A DNA stretch of 64,000 nt from Desulfitobacterium chlororespirans DSM 11544 (lineage in GTDB: Bacteria > Bacillota > Desulfitobacteriia > Desulfitobacteriales > Desulfitobacteriaceae): positions 295,339 to 359,338 of the forward strand of contig NZ_FRDN01000008.1 of assembly GCF_900143285.1 (NCBI RefSeq), given 5' to 3'. The position numbers were made by a program, and so were the translations under genes. Position 1 is the stretch's first letter; each line of letters begins with the position of its first letter. The notes below the pieces were generated by a model. The model was not told the origin of the DNA. It searched no databases and was given only the letters and a program-made list of their open reading frames with translations. Below, piece by piece: positions 46,764-55,230 of this stretch.

Positions 46764-47717
46764 TTAATCTTTTAAGCCTGATATCTCTTCCTCAGACAAT
46801 CCTGTCGCTTCGGCAATCTTGGTTATTTCAACGCCCAGAACCAAGAGCTTTTTCGCCACTTCAGCTTTGCCTTCAGCTCTACCCTCAGCTTTACCTTCTG
46901 CCTTGCCTTCTGCTATTCCCTTTGCTCTGCCTTCCTCTATTCCTTTTGCCATCCCTTCCTCAAGGGCTTCCTGCAGCCGGAGCTCGGCCTCGCGGATGGC
47001 AGCCTTCTCATCCAGGATGGCCTTGCGTCTATCAAAGTAAGCTTCTCGGATGCGCGGATCCTCGCTGGTTTCCTCCCAGGCGTTCATGGCCTGATACAGT
47101 ACGGGATCTTTCATGGCAATCTCCTCCAATATCTGCAAGATTTCCTGATTATCCGCTCCTTCCAGGAGCAACAGCCAGCGGACCAATTCATTTTCCCAGA
47201 GACTGATTTCTCGTCTTCGCCACTTAACCAGCAGCTTGGGCAGCTCTATGAAGTGTATTTCCATAACATCGGTCAGCTGAAATTTTTCTTCATCTTCATG
47301 AAGATGAAATACATTGTGGTAGTTTAGAGTCTGCTTCAAGTAATTAAAATCTAATATATTGATGGACACCGTTTTGGTCAATTCCTTATAAGCCATGCCT
47401 TCTCTGATCTGACGGGAGTACATCTGGGCCCAATAGTAAAGGGAACGCTTTTCCATGTCATATTGGTTGCTTAATTGAATTTCAATATTGATCTGCATCC
47501 CTTGGCTGGTTATGGCTCGAACATCCAGGATGGATTTTTTATCCTCTGGGTATTCTTTGTTCAACTCCGGATTTATAATCGTGATTTCTTCGATCCGGCG
47601 TTCTTGGGGCAGCTTGAGGGCGGCATTGAGAAAGGCAATAAGGATGGCTTCGTTGCCCTCCTTGCCGAAAATAAGTTTGAAGGCGTAATCAATTTTCAGA
47701 CTGATGAACTCTTTCAA
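46764..47717 (-). CDS. Rpn-family nuclease/transposase-like protein
   Basis: This encodes about 317 residues from TTG 47717 (after GGCAGGTG). A longer frame from 47840 starts in a region without a good site and encodes an unrelated N-terminal extension. The N-terminus 'FISLKIDYAFKLIFGKEGNEAILIAFLNAAL' and the 'LDVRAITSQGMQINIEIQ' strand, with the D...(E/Q)xQ-type PD-(D/E)XK core, match PDDEXK_2/Rpn proteins. The end (about 250-300) is a Gly/Glu/Lys/Ala repeat (GKAEGKAEGR...), typical of the family. These proteins promote RecA-independent recombination or are linked to mobile DNA. Confidence 0.8.
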   Translation of the reverse strand: MKEFISLKIDYAFKLIFGKEGNEAILIAFLNAALKLPQERRIEEITIINPELNKEYPEDKKSILDVRAITSQGMQINIEIQLSNQYDMEKRSLYYWAQMYSRQIREGMAYKELTKTVSINILDFNYLKQTLNYHNVFHLHEDEEKFQLTDVMEIHFIELPKLLVKWRRREISLWENELVRWLLLLEGADNQEILQILEEIAMKDPVLYQAMNAWEETSEDPRIREAYFDRRKAILDEKAAIREAELRLQEALEEGMAKGIEEGRAKGIAEGKAEGKAEGRAEGKAEVAKKLLVLGVEITKIAEATGLSEEEISGLKD

Positions 47718-47910
47718 ACTTTCACCTGCCTCTCTTACCAAAAACCCTATGGCGTGTGTTACCCATATTATACCATGAAGAAGTGAACACAAAAAGGTTA
47801 TATAAATGATTTGGGTCAAGGTATTTTCCCGCCTCACCAAGGGCGAAGTCGTTGGTTGCCCTTATGGATAAGGAGTACATAAGGCAAGTTTATATTCCCG
47901 GATAGTGAAA

Positions 47911-47950
47911 TTAAGCCCGCTTTAGCAGCGGGCTTAATTCCCTTTTAGCT
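47911..47950 (+). terminator. Hairpin before the degV gene
   Basis: TTAAGCCCGC (47911-47920) pairs perfectly with GCGGGCTTAA (47928-47937), with a 7-base loop and a T-rich tail. No + strand gene lies directly upstream, so it may insulate degV from upstream transcription. Confidence 0.6.
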
Positions 47951-47999
47951 TCTTTTATTGTAAAATTGAAAGTAATTATTAAAAAAAGGAGATGAACAA

Positions 48000-48857
48000 A
48001 TGGCTGTCCGTGTGTTAACCGATAGCACAAGCTACATAGATGATGAAGCAAGACAAGAATTGGAGATAAGACGGGTGTCTTTGAATGTCTCTTTTGGTGA
48101 TCAATCACTGCGGGAAAGCGACTTAGTTAATGAAGAGTTTTACAAGATGATGGAAGCCAAGGGGATACCGACCTCTTCCCAGCCTTCCATCGGTGAATTT
48201 TATCAGGAGATGGAAAAGGTGGTCTCGGCAGGTGAAAGCTTGTGCGGGATTTTCCTATCCTCCGATATGAGCGGGACCTTTTCCACCGCTCAATTAGCGA
48301 AAGAGATGGTTCTGGAGAACTATCCCGATGCCCAGATCGAGATCATTGATTCCCGCTCCAATTCTATGCAATTAGGATTTGCCGTGATGCAGGGAGCCCG
48401 GGCTGCCCAAGCCAGGAAGAGCCTCGCTGAGGTCAAAGAGGTTGTGTTGCAGACGATTATGCGCAGCCGTTTTTTGTTTATACCGGATAATCTGGACTAT
48501 TTGAAAAAGGGCGGCCGGATCGGCGGAGCCGGTGCCTTAATCGGTAATCTGTTTAAAATTATTCCCATTCTCACGGTGGAAGAGGGTAAGGTTTTGGTTC
48601 TGACCAAGGTGCGGCATAAGGAGAAAGCCGTGTTGGCCATGATTGATAAGATGCTTGAGGACATCGGCGCCTATGGGTTAGGGGAGATTGCGGTTCACCA
48701 TATTAATTGCCTCGATGAAGCCCAGGCCTTGGTGAAGAAAATTAAGGATAAGGTCACTGCCAATATTAAGGTGATGCCCATCGGTCCGGTGATCGGGCTT
48801 CATGTCGGCCCCGGCGCTATTGGGATCGTTTATTATACAGAACATGATTTGCGCTGA
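48000..48857 (+). CDS. DegV-family fatty-acid-binding protein
   Basis: This encodes 285 residues with ATG after AAAAGGAGA. DegV features: 'VLTDSTSYI' at the start, 'IPTSSQPSIGEF', 'LSSDMSGTFSTAQ' and 'GGRIGGAGALIGNLFKIIPIL' (near residue 175). The family binds a fatty acid and works with fatty-acid kinase FakA in Firmicutes; no FakA gene is in the window. Its last 25 bases overlap the end of the convergent methyltransferase gene. Confidence 0.88.
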   Translation: MAVRVLTDSTSYIDDEARQELEIRRVSLNVSFGDQSLRESDLVNEEFYKMMEAKGIPTSSQPSIGEFYQEMEKVVSAGESLCGIFLSSDMSGTFSTAQLAKEMVLENYPDAQIEIIDSRSNSMQLGFAVMQGARAAQARKSLAEVKEVVLQTIMRSRFLFIPDNLDYLKKGGRIGGAGALIGNLFKIIPILTVEEGKVLVLTKVRHKEKAVLAMIDKMLEDIGAYGLGEIAVHHINCLDEAQALVKKIKDKVTANIKVMPIGPVIGLHVGPGAIGIVYYTEHDLR

Positions 48858-49738
48858 AAAAAGTTGCCCTTAAAGATGGTTTTGAATTTATTCACACACC
48901 TCTCTTTAAAGGTCGGCGGCTTAGGCGGTTCCGGGGGTGTGGGCTTGCGGCCGCTGACCAGGCCGAAGCCGAAATACCCTTTATAGTATTTCATAAAATT
49001 GGCATTTTGCTGCAAGCGTCTGTAGAGGCCCGGTTGGCTGGAGACCTTTTGCACCAGATCTTTAACCAGCATCCAGTCATTTTTTAGTTCGTTTAAGACG
49101 AGGTTGCTGTTGGTGTTCTGCAAGGCCTGGGGATTTTTGATTTCTACGTCCACAAACCCCGCTGCGGTCAAGGTTTTGTTCCACTCCTCAAAAGACAGGG
49201 GATCAGTGCCTTGGCCATAGCAGGACTCCATCTGAGAGCGAAGCTGGGGGGGCAGCTCATAGAGCAAAGCCATCTCCAGATCGGCAATCCGGCCTTCAGG
49301 TTTTAAGACGCGAAAGAACTCTTGATAGACTTTGCCTTTATCTAAGAAGACTGTGATCGATTCGCACATGATCCAATCAAAATGATCATCGGGAAAGGGC
49401 AGGCGGTTGACATCGGCTACCCGGAATTCCACCAGATGAGCTACTCCTTCGTGCTCGGCTCTCTGCCGGGCTTTTTCGATCATTTGGGAATTGATATCGA
49501 CACCGATAATTTTGCAGCCCTTGTTTTTGGCCAAATAGCAGGCGGTAAGACCACTGCCGCAGCCTGCGTCAAGAATGAAATCCCCGGAGTTAACATCCAT
49601 AACTTCCAGGTTTTTGATGGTGGCGGGAAATCCTCCCGGATGGGAGCTCCCAATGCCCAGCCAGGCTAAGAGCTCAAAGTAATTCATGGTTTCAATGGAT
49701 TTGTTTTTTTCTATCGTATCAAGTTGAACAGCTTCCAT
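48833..49738 (-). CDS. Class I SAM-dependent methyltransferase
   Basis: This encodes about 301 residues; ATG 49738 follows GGAAGGG on the minus strand. The SAM-binding core is clear: 'ILDAGCGSGLTACYLAKN' (motif I, near residue 58), 'IIGVDINSQMIEKARQRA' and 'VNRLPFPDDHFDWIMCESI'. The substrate is unknown. A proline-rich and basic C-terminus (PTPPEPPKPPTFKERC) could be a membrane or protein contact. Its end overlaps degV tail-to-tail by 25 bp. Confidence 0.85.
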   Translation of the reverse strand: MEAVQLDTIEKNKSIETMNYFELLAWLGIGSSHPGGFPATIKNLEVMDVNSGDFILDAGCGSGLTACYLAKNKGCKIIGVDINSQMIEKARQRAEHEGVAHLVEFRVADVNRLPFPDDHFDWIMCESITVFLDKGKVYQEFFRVLKPEGRIADLEMALLYELPPQLRSQMESCYGQGTDPLSFEEWNKTLTAAGFVDVEIKNPQALQNTNSNLVLNELKNDWMLVKDLVQKVSSQPGLYRRLQQNANFMKYYKGYFGFGLVSGRKPTPPEPPKPPTFKERCVNKFKTIFKGNFFQRKSCSV

Positions 49739-49781
49739 GCTACCCTTCCTTTCTCTTAGCAGAATAATAAACCGCCAAGGA

Positions 49782-49818
49782 TATGGCAAGATATTCCATA
49801 CATATGGTAGTATATTCC
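49782..49818. promoter_or_regulatory. Paired direct repeats in a divergent promoter region
   Basis: Two 16-base copies, TATGGCAAGATATTCC (49782-49797) and TATGGTAGTATATTCC (49803-49818), match at 13 of 16 bases and are 21 bp apart. Two helical turns place them on the same face. They lie between the methyltransferase gene (-) and the PlsY-like gene (+), which suggests a shared operator. Confidence 0.4.
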
Positions 49819-49858
49819 TAGAGGGGAAGAAATGAAGCTTGCATCAAAGGAGGCTGGA

Positions 49859-50443
49859 ATGATCGATCTGTTCATGATCTTGGGTGCTTATCTCCTGGGA
49901 GGTATGAGCACCGGGTACTATCTTGTCAAACTCTGGCGCCAGGAAGATGTTCGCAACCAGGGGTCCGGGGCAACGGGGGCTACCAATACGGGAAGAGTTC
50001 TGGGCAAGAAGGGATTTTTGCTTACCTTAATGGGTGATGCCCTCAAGGGAGCCTTGGTGCCGGCCTTGTCCATGCTCCTCAACCTATCGCTGACTACCCT
50101 TATTCTTTGTTTGATCGCAGGTGTGGCCGGGCATATCTGGCCCTTGCAGCTGGGCCTGCGCGGGGGGAAGGGAGTCGCACCGGCACTGGGCGGAATTCTG
50201 GTCGTCGATCCCATGCTGGCTTCGGCTGCGGCAGGGGTGTTCCTGTTTGCTTTCGCTTTGACCCGCCAATTTACTTTAAGCGGTCTGGCGGCGATTCTGG
50301 GCATCCCTATTCTGTCCTTGATCATGGCGAGACCGATTGAGCAGTCGGCAGGTTTGGCTGTTCTGGCTATCCTCATACTCTTGGCTCACCGGAAGAATAT
50401 CCGGGCAATGCTGAGTAATAAATCATCGCAAAGGAGAAGGTAA
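49859..50443 (+). CDS. plsY: PlsY-like glycerol-3-phosphate acyltransferase
   Basis: This encodes 194 residues; ATG 49859 follows AAAGGAGG (an ATG at 49832 is less likely). Five to six TM helices and three PlsY motifs are visible: 'GSGATGATNTGRVLG', 'GLRGGKGVAPALGG' and 'HRKNIRAML'. PlsY acylates glycerol-3-phosphate from acyl-phosphate. Its stop overlaps the start of a GNAT-aminotransferase fusion gene, an unusual partner, so it may serve a dedicated lipid pathway rather than general phospholipid synthesis. Confidence 0.8.
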   Translation: MIDLFMILGAYLLGGMSTGYYLVKLWRQEDVRNQGSGATGATNTGRVLGKKGFLLTLMGDALKGALVPALSMLLNLSLTTLILCLIAGVAGHIWPLQLGLRGGKGVAPALGGILVVDPMLASAAAGVFLFAFALTRQFTLSGLAAILGIPILSLIMARPIEQSAGLAVLAILILLAHRKNIRAMLSNKSSQRRR

Positions 50444-52068
50444 TGGCAAGAACGGATTTAATCTTTAAAATTGCCACTGATGAAGAGGAATTTGAACAAA
50501 TCCACCGTTTAAACTACCAAACCTTTGTCAAAGAAATTCCTCAACATGAAGTGAACAGTCAGGAAAGGCTGGTTGATCCATTCCACTGGGAAAACACCTA
50601 TTGCATTGGTCTGCGCCAGGGGAAGCTGATCGGGATGTTGGCCTGCCGGGACAAACGCCCTTTTTCCATCGATCGGAAATTGGCGGATTTAGATGCCTAT
50701 CTGCCTCCCTATAGCTCAATCTGCGAAATTCGGCTCTTGGCCGTAGAGAAGGAGGTGCGGGGGACGCGGGTGCTGCTGGGGCTGATGAGCCTGCTTTTTG
50801 AGCATTGTCAGAAAAAGGGTTATGATCTGGCCGTGATCTCTGGTACAGTAAGGCAGTTGAAACTATATAATCACTTGGGCTTTAAGCCTTTTGGCCCTCT
50901 GGTCGGGACAGCGGCGGCTGCTTATCAGCCCATGTACATGACACGGGAGCAGATGAGCCAAAAGCTTATCGAATTGTTTAAGGCTTTTCAAAGCAAAGAT
51001 GACCGCAGAGGCGGTGTGAATTTTCTCCCCGGTCCGGTCAGGCTTCGTCGGGAGGTACAAGAGGCTTGGCAGCGTCCGCCCCGTTCTCACCGGTCGGAGG
51101 AGTTCCTGGCCGTAATGGCCCGGCTCAAAAAGCAGCTGGCCCAATGGCTAAAGGTTCACTATGTTCAGATCCTGCTGGGATCAGGGACTTTGGCCAATGA
51201 TGTGGTGGGGGCTTATCTCCGCACGGCCCTGGGGCGGAAAAAAGGCCTGGTTCTCAGCAACGGTGAGTTCGGGAACCGTTTGCTGGATCAGGCACGGCGG
51301 GCAGGTCTCCATTTTGAGGAATATAGTATTCCTTGGGGAAAAGGGTTCGATTATGAAGACATTGAAAAACAGCTGAGCAAGGGGGAGGGTTCGCTGCAGT
51401 GGCTCTGGGCGGTTCATCTGGAAACCTCCACCGGAGTGCTCAATGATTTGCCAAGACTGAAGGACCTCTGTCACCGCCATCACATTCCCCTGGCTGTGGA
51501 TTGCGTGAGCTCCATCGGTGCGGTACCCGTAGATTTAAGCGGGGTCTATTTAGCCACCGGAGTCAGCGGCAAAGCCCTCTGTTCCTATCCCGGGCTGAGT
51601 TTCGTCTTTTATAATCAGGCCCTGGAGGGCGGAAGATTGCCCCGCTATATGGATCTGGAATTATATCAACAGTCGGAGGGGGTTCCTTTTACCCAATCCT
51701 CCAACCTCATCTATGCCTTGGAACAAGCTTTGCACTATGCGGCGGAAAGAGAGCTGTGCATCAACCAAGGACAGGGGGAGTGGCTCAGAGCGAAGCTGCA
51801 GGAGCTTAGGCTTCAAGTATTAGCCTCACCGGAAGACGCCGCCCCCAATATTCTTACCCTGGTACTGCCCCGGGAAGTGCCATCCCTGGAGTGTGGTGAG
51901 CTATTGGAGGAAGAGGGCTATGTTCTCAGCTATCGCAGCGCCTATCTTCTTCAGCGCAACTGGGTCCAAATCTGCTTAATGGGGGAATATGAACCTGAGG
52001 AAATTTATGCATTTCCGGAAGTGCTGGCAGAATGTATGAAGAAATGCGGATTAAGAAATGGTAAGTAA
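50443..52068 (+). CDS. GNAT/FeeM-like domain fused to class V aminotransferase
   Basis: This encodes 541 residues, and the ATG overlaps the plsY stop (TAATG). The N-terminal 190 residues resemble N-acyl-amino-acid or autoinducer synthase-like GNAT proteins ('NSQERLVDPFHWENTYCIGLRQGKLIGMLACRD', 'CEIRLLAVEKEVRGTRVL', 'AVISGTVRQLKLYNHLGF'). Residues 195-540 are a PLP-dependent class V aminotransferase of the alanine-glyoxylate/phosphonate type. The PLP lysine lies in 'GVSGKALCSYPGLSFVF' near 376, and the aspartate in 'LAVDCVSS'. It may make an acylated amino compound. The fusion plus the plsY partner looks like a lipid-modifying unit, which is an inference. Confidence 0.75.
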   Translation: MARTDLIFKIATDEEEFEQIHRLNYQTFVKEIPQHEVNSQERLVDPFHWENTYCIGLRQGKLIGMLACRDKRPFSIDRKLADLDAYLPPYSSICEIRLLAVEKEVRGTRVLLGLMSLLFEHCQKKGYDLAVISGTVRQLKLYNHLGFKPFGPLVGTAAAAYQPMYMTREQMSQKLIELFKAFQSKDDRRGGVNFLPGPVRLRREVQEAWQRPPRSHRSEEFLAVMARLKKQLAQWLKVHYVQILLGSGTLANDVVGAYLRTALGRKKGLVLSNGEFGNRLLDQARRAGLHFEEYSIPWGKGFDYEDIEKQLSKGEGSLQWLWAVHLETSTGVLNDLPRLKDLCHRHHIPLAVDCVSSIGAVPVDLSGVYLATGVSGKALCSYPGLSFVFYNQALEGGRLPRYMDLELYQQSEGVPFTQSSNLIYALEQALHYAAERELCINQGQGEWLRAKLQELRLQVLASPEDAAPNILTLVLPREVPSLECGELLEEEGYVLSYRSAYLLQRNWVQICLMGEYEPEEIYAFPEVLAECMKKCGLRNGK

Positions 52069-52081
52069 GGGAGAATAGAAA

Positions 52082-52534
52082 ATGTGGAAAGAATTTAAAG
52101 AATTTGCCATGAAAGGGAATGTCATTGATCTGGCTGTGGGTGTTATTATCGGAGGCGCTTTTGGCAAAATCGTTACCTCTCTAGTCAATGATGTGATTAT
52201 GCCTTTGGTAGGTCTTCTTTTGGGTCAGATGGATTTTTCCAATGCCTTTATTACTCTGGGAAAGGGCGATTTTGCTACCATTGCCGAGGCTCAGGCTGCT
52301 AAGGTCCCTACCTTGAATTATGGATTATTCATTAATAATATCGTGGATTTTCTGATCATCGCTTTTACTATTTTCATCGTTATTAAACAGATTAACCGGT
52401 TTAACAGAAAGAAGGAAGTTAAGGAAGCGGTGGTGGAGGAAAAGACCACCAAGCCCTGTCCCTATTGTTATGTGGAAATCCATAAGGAAGCGACGCGGTG
52501 CCCGCATTGCACGTCTGTTTTGGAGAGTCCTTGA
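52082..52534 (+). CDS. mscL: Large-conductance mechanosensitive channel with zinc-ribbon tail
   Basis: This encodes 150 residues. The start '[40 protein letters not shown]' is the MscL amphipathic helix and TM1 (13-36), and TM2 is about 82-104. After a charged linker the C-terminus (125-147) has CPYC...CPHC, a zinc ribbon that E. coli MscL lacks. It releases solutes on hypo-osmotic shock. The zinc ribbon may mediate a contact or gating control. Confidence 0.92.
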   Translation: MWKEFKEFAMKGNVIDLAVGVIIGGAFGKIVTSLVNDVIMPLVGLLLGQMDFSNAFITLGKGDFATIAEAQAAKVPTLNYGLFINNIVDFLIIAFTIFIVIKQINRFNRKKEVKEAVVEEKTTKPCPYCYVEIHKEATRCPHCTSVLESP

Positions 52535-52544
52535 GAGTGGGTCT

Positions 52545-52758
52545 CCAGGATTTTGTTTTACATCGGTCGCTCAATAAGCTGCGCGGACAAAACTAACGCG
52601 AAAAGCCCGCCGCTCCGTCGGGTGCCCACCCAAATCGCTCCTGCTCAATGGGTGGTTGGAAACGTCCTGTTTCCAACCCGACTCCGCTGCGTGCTTTTCG
52701 CGAAGTTTTGTTTCCGCTCGCTTAGATTCGCTCCCTTCCTGTAAAACAAAATCCTTGG
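52545..52758. repeat. 214-bp palindromic (MITE-like) element
   Basis: The two halves are reverse complements over most of their length. Outer arms are AGGATTTTGTTTTAC (52548-52562) and its complement (52741-52755). A middle pair is built on CGCGAAAAGC and GCTTTTCGCG, and an inner pair GGTTGGAAAC/GTTTCCAACC brackets a short loop. It starts 11 bases after mscL. It encodes nothing and resembles a MITE or a structured RNA. A short GAGTGGG occurs on both sides but is weak evidence for a target duplication. Confidence 0.6.
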
Positions 52759-52920
52759 GCCGCTTCTTGGGCTCGAGTGGGCAGGGCGTTGTGGGGGCTG
52801 TGGGGTAAGTTGTCTTATCCAAGCCGCTTTTTTCGTCTTTACCGACGCCGCTTGGGGCGGCAGGGTCGGCGATAGTTGGCAGGCTTTGGAAGGTTGGTAC
52901 TGATCCAATTAATGTCTCGC

Positions 52921-53032
52921 AAAGAGCCTCAGGCTCTTGGACCTCCCAAGCTTCAGGCTCTAAGCCCCAGCCTTGGAGCTATGGAGTACGTGTTGTGCGT
53001 AAAGCTACGCGGCGACCCGGACAAGCAAAGCT
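52921..53032. repeat. Dispersed repeat copy related to the 712-962 element
   Basis: It contains AAAGCTACGCGGCGACCC followed by GGACAAGCAAAG, matching the right arm at about 921-945. It also has CCAGCCTTGGAG, like CCAGCCCTGGAG at 885-896. On the minus strand it directly follows the pseudouridine synthase gene, like a tail element. A perfect hairpin AAGAGCC/GGCTCTT lies at 52922-52938. Between 52759 and 52920 I see only a GC-rich stretch without a gene. Confidence 0.5.
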
Positions 53033-53941
53033 CTACCTGCCCCGCTCCAGTTCCCTCAGAAGCTGCTGCAAATCCTCAGGCAGAGGAGCCTGGATGGTGG
53101 TGAGTTCACCGGTCAGAGGATGGTTGAACTCATAGATGGAGGAGTGGAGGGCTTGGTGGTTTATTCTTGCCAGATTGCCCCCATAGAGGTCGTCTCCTAA
53201 AAGAGGATGCCCCAGATGTTGGCAATGGACCCGAATCTGGTGGGTGCGGCCTGTCTCCAGGATAAATTCCAGCAAAGAGGTGTCTTGGTAACGTTCCAGA
53301 ACTTTGTAATGAGTGACTGCAGGTAAGCCCTCCGGGGAAATCTGTCTTTGTATAAAGCTGCCCGGGGCAAGGGCAATAGGGGCCTTGATGGTGCCCTGGT
53401 CTTCTTTCACCTGGCCTTCTACGATTCCCCGGTAGCATTTGTGAATGCGGCCATGGGCGTGCTGCCAAGCCATCTGCTGGTGGGCGAACTGATTTTTGCC
53501 GATCACGACCACTCCTGAGGTGTTGCGGTCGATGCGGTGGATAGGGCGAAAGGGGCGCGCTTCCCCTTTGGCCAGCCAATAGCCGACAACGGCGTTGCCG
53601 ATGGTTCCCTCAGGATAGCGGGGCGTAGGATGAACGACCTGACCGGCCGGTTTATTGACGGCGATAAAATAGTCGTCTTCGTAAAGGATGTCCAGGGGCA
53701 GGTTTTCGCCGGGGATGCTGTTGGTTTCCGGGGGTTGGAGCTGAACGGACAGAGTCTCACCGGCTTTCCCCCGGGTTGTCAAAAAGGTGAATACGCCATT
53801 GACCCAGACCCGTTCTCCTTGTTTCAGATGCTGGATTAATTTACGGGAGAAATGGAACCGGCGGTAAAGGATGTCCTGGTATTTCACTCCGTCATCCTGG
53901 GGCTGGAGAGTATAGGTCCAAAGATCTTGCTCATGATTCAT
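53033..53941 (-). CDS. RluA-family pseudouridine synthase
   Basis: This encodes 302 residues. An N-terminal S4-like RNA-binding segment (about 15-70) is followed by the synthase domain with the catalytic aspartate in 'HRIDRNTSGVVV' (near residue 135), 'DILYEDDYFIAVNKPAGQVVHPT' and 'GRTHQIRVHCQHLGHPLLGDDLYGG'. It converts uridine to pseudouridine in rRNA or tRNA; the exact site cannot be told. It stands alone, with the repeat element just after its stop. Confidence 0.9.
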   Translation of the reverse strand: MNHEQDLWTYTLQPQDDGVKYQDILYRRFHFSRKLIQHLKQGERVWVNGVFTFLTTRGKAGETLSVQLQPPETNSIPGENLPLDILYEDDYFIAVNKPAGQVVHPTPRYPEGTIGNAVVGYWLAKGEARPFRPIHRIDRNTSGVVVIGKNQFAHQQMAWQHAHGRIHKCYRGIVEGQVKEDQGTIKAPIALAPGSFIQRQISPEGLPAVTHYKVLERYQDTSLLEFILETGRTHQIRVHCQHLGHPLLGDDLYGGNLARINHQALHSSIYEFNHPLTGELTTIQAPLPEDLQQLLRELERGR

Positions 53942-54086
53942 GCTGCATGATGCTCCTCTATATGTGATCGGTATTTTTAGAAAGGAATTTTCAATAAGAC
54001 TATAGAATTACATAAATATGCCAAATAAGGTCTGCGGCATAAGATAAACGCGGCACATAAAAAACAAGAGAAAGAAGGCAATATCA

Positions 54087-55199
54087 TTGAAAGATCCACG
54101 GATGGAAAAATTAGCACAATCCATTATCAATTACGCTATAGAACTGAAGCCGGAGGAAAAAGTCCTGATTGAAGTCAATGGCTTGGAGATTCCCCTGGCT
54201 CAGGCTTTGGTAAAGTATGCTTATGAGGCGGGTGGCTATCCTTTTTTATCTGTTAATAATCATACCCTATTGCGTGAGCTTTTAAAAGGAATGACCGAGG
54301 AGCAGGCTCAGGCCATGGCTCGTTGGGATTTAGCCCGTATGAAAGAGATGGATGCTTTTGTGGGGATCAGAGCAGGAGAAAATGCCAATGAGCTCTCAGA
54401 TGTTCCTGGCGACAAGATGAGCATCTACCAAAAGGAATACCTGAGAACGGTAACGGATCAACGGGTATCTCATACCAAGTGGGTGGTTATGCGTTATCCC
54501 AACGCCTCCATGGCCCAACTGGCCAATACCAGCCTGGAAGCCTTTGAAGATTTCTATTTTAACGTCTGCAATTTGGATTATGCCAAAATGTCTCAGGCTA
54601 TGGAGCCATTGGTACAATTAATGGAGCGGACGGACAAAGTGCGGATCACAGGCCCCGGAACGGATTTGACCTTCTCCATTAAGGGGATGAAAGGGATTAA
54701 ATGCGATGGCCATATGAATATCCCCGATGGGGAGGTCTATACAGCACCCCTCCGGGAATCTGTGAACGGGCGGATCTCTTACAATACAGCGGCTTTATAT
54801 CAAGGGTTTACTTATGAAAATATCGTACTGGAGTTTAAGGATGGTAAAATCATCAAAGCTACTGCCAATGATACCCAGCGTATCGAGGAAATTTTCAATA
54901 CGGATGAAGGAGCCCGTTATATTGGGGAGTTTGCTATTGGGGTCAACCCCTATATCCTCCATCCCATGAAGGATACTCTTTTCGATGAGAAAATCGACGG
55001 GAGCTTCCATTTCACTCCGGGAAATTGCTATGATAATTGCTATAATGGCAATAAATCGGCCATCCATTGGGATTTGGTCTGCATTCAGCGGCCGGAGTAC
55101 GGGGGTGGGGCAATCTATTTTGACGATGTCCTCATCCGCCAGAATGGCCGCTTCGTGATACCCGAACTGCAGGGACTTAACCCGGAAAATCTGAAATAG
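54087..55199 (+). CDS. M29-family aminopeptidase
   Basis: This encodes 370 residues with a TTG start after AGAAGG; ATG 54102 is an alternative. It has the AmpS/PepS thermophilic aminopeptidase layout: an N-terminal 'PEEKVLIEVNG', a central metal-binding part with 'DGHMNIPDGEVYTAP', and a C-terminal 'GEFAIGVNP...FDEKIDGSFHFTPG...HWDL'. The family is a metal-dependent, intracellular aminopeptidase. It is followed 31 bases later by a lipid kinase gene. Confidence 0.85.
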   Translation: MKDPRMEKLAQSIINYAIELKPEEKVLIEVNGLEIPLAQALVKYAYEAGGYPFLSVNNHTLLRELLKGMTEEQAQAMARWDLARMKEMDAFVGIRAGENANELSDVPGDKMSIYQKEYLRTVTDQRVSHTKWVVMRYPNASMAQLANTSLEAFEDFYFNVCNLDYAKMSQAMEPLVQLMERTDKVRITGPGTDLTFSIKGMKGIKCDGHMNIPDGEVYTAPLRESVNGRISYNTAALYQGFTYENIVLEFKDGKIIKATANDTQRIEEIFNTDEGARYIGEFAIGVNPYILHPMKDTLFDEKIDGSFHFTPGNCYDNCYNGNKSAIHWDLVCIQRPEYGGGAIYFDDVLIRQNGRFVIPELQGLNPENLK

Positions 55200-55230
55200 G
55201 GCTACCCGGTTGCCAAAGGAGATATGTTCA

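Noticed and set aside
47718..47840. Longer N-terminus of the Rpn-type protein
   Set aside because: The extra residues do not resemble the family and lack a ribosome site.
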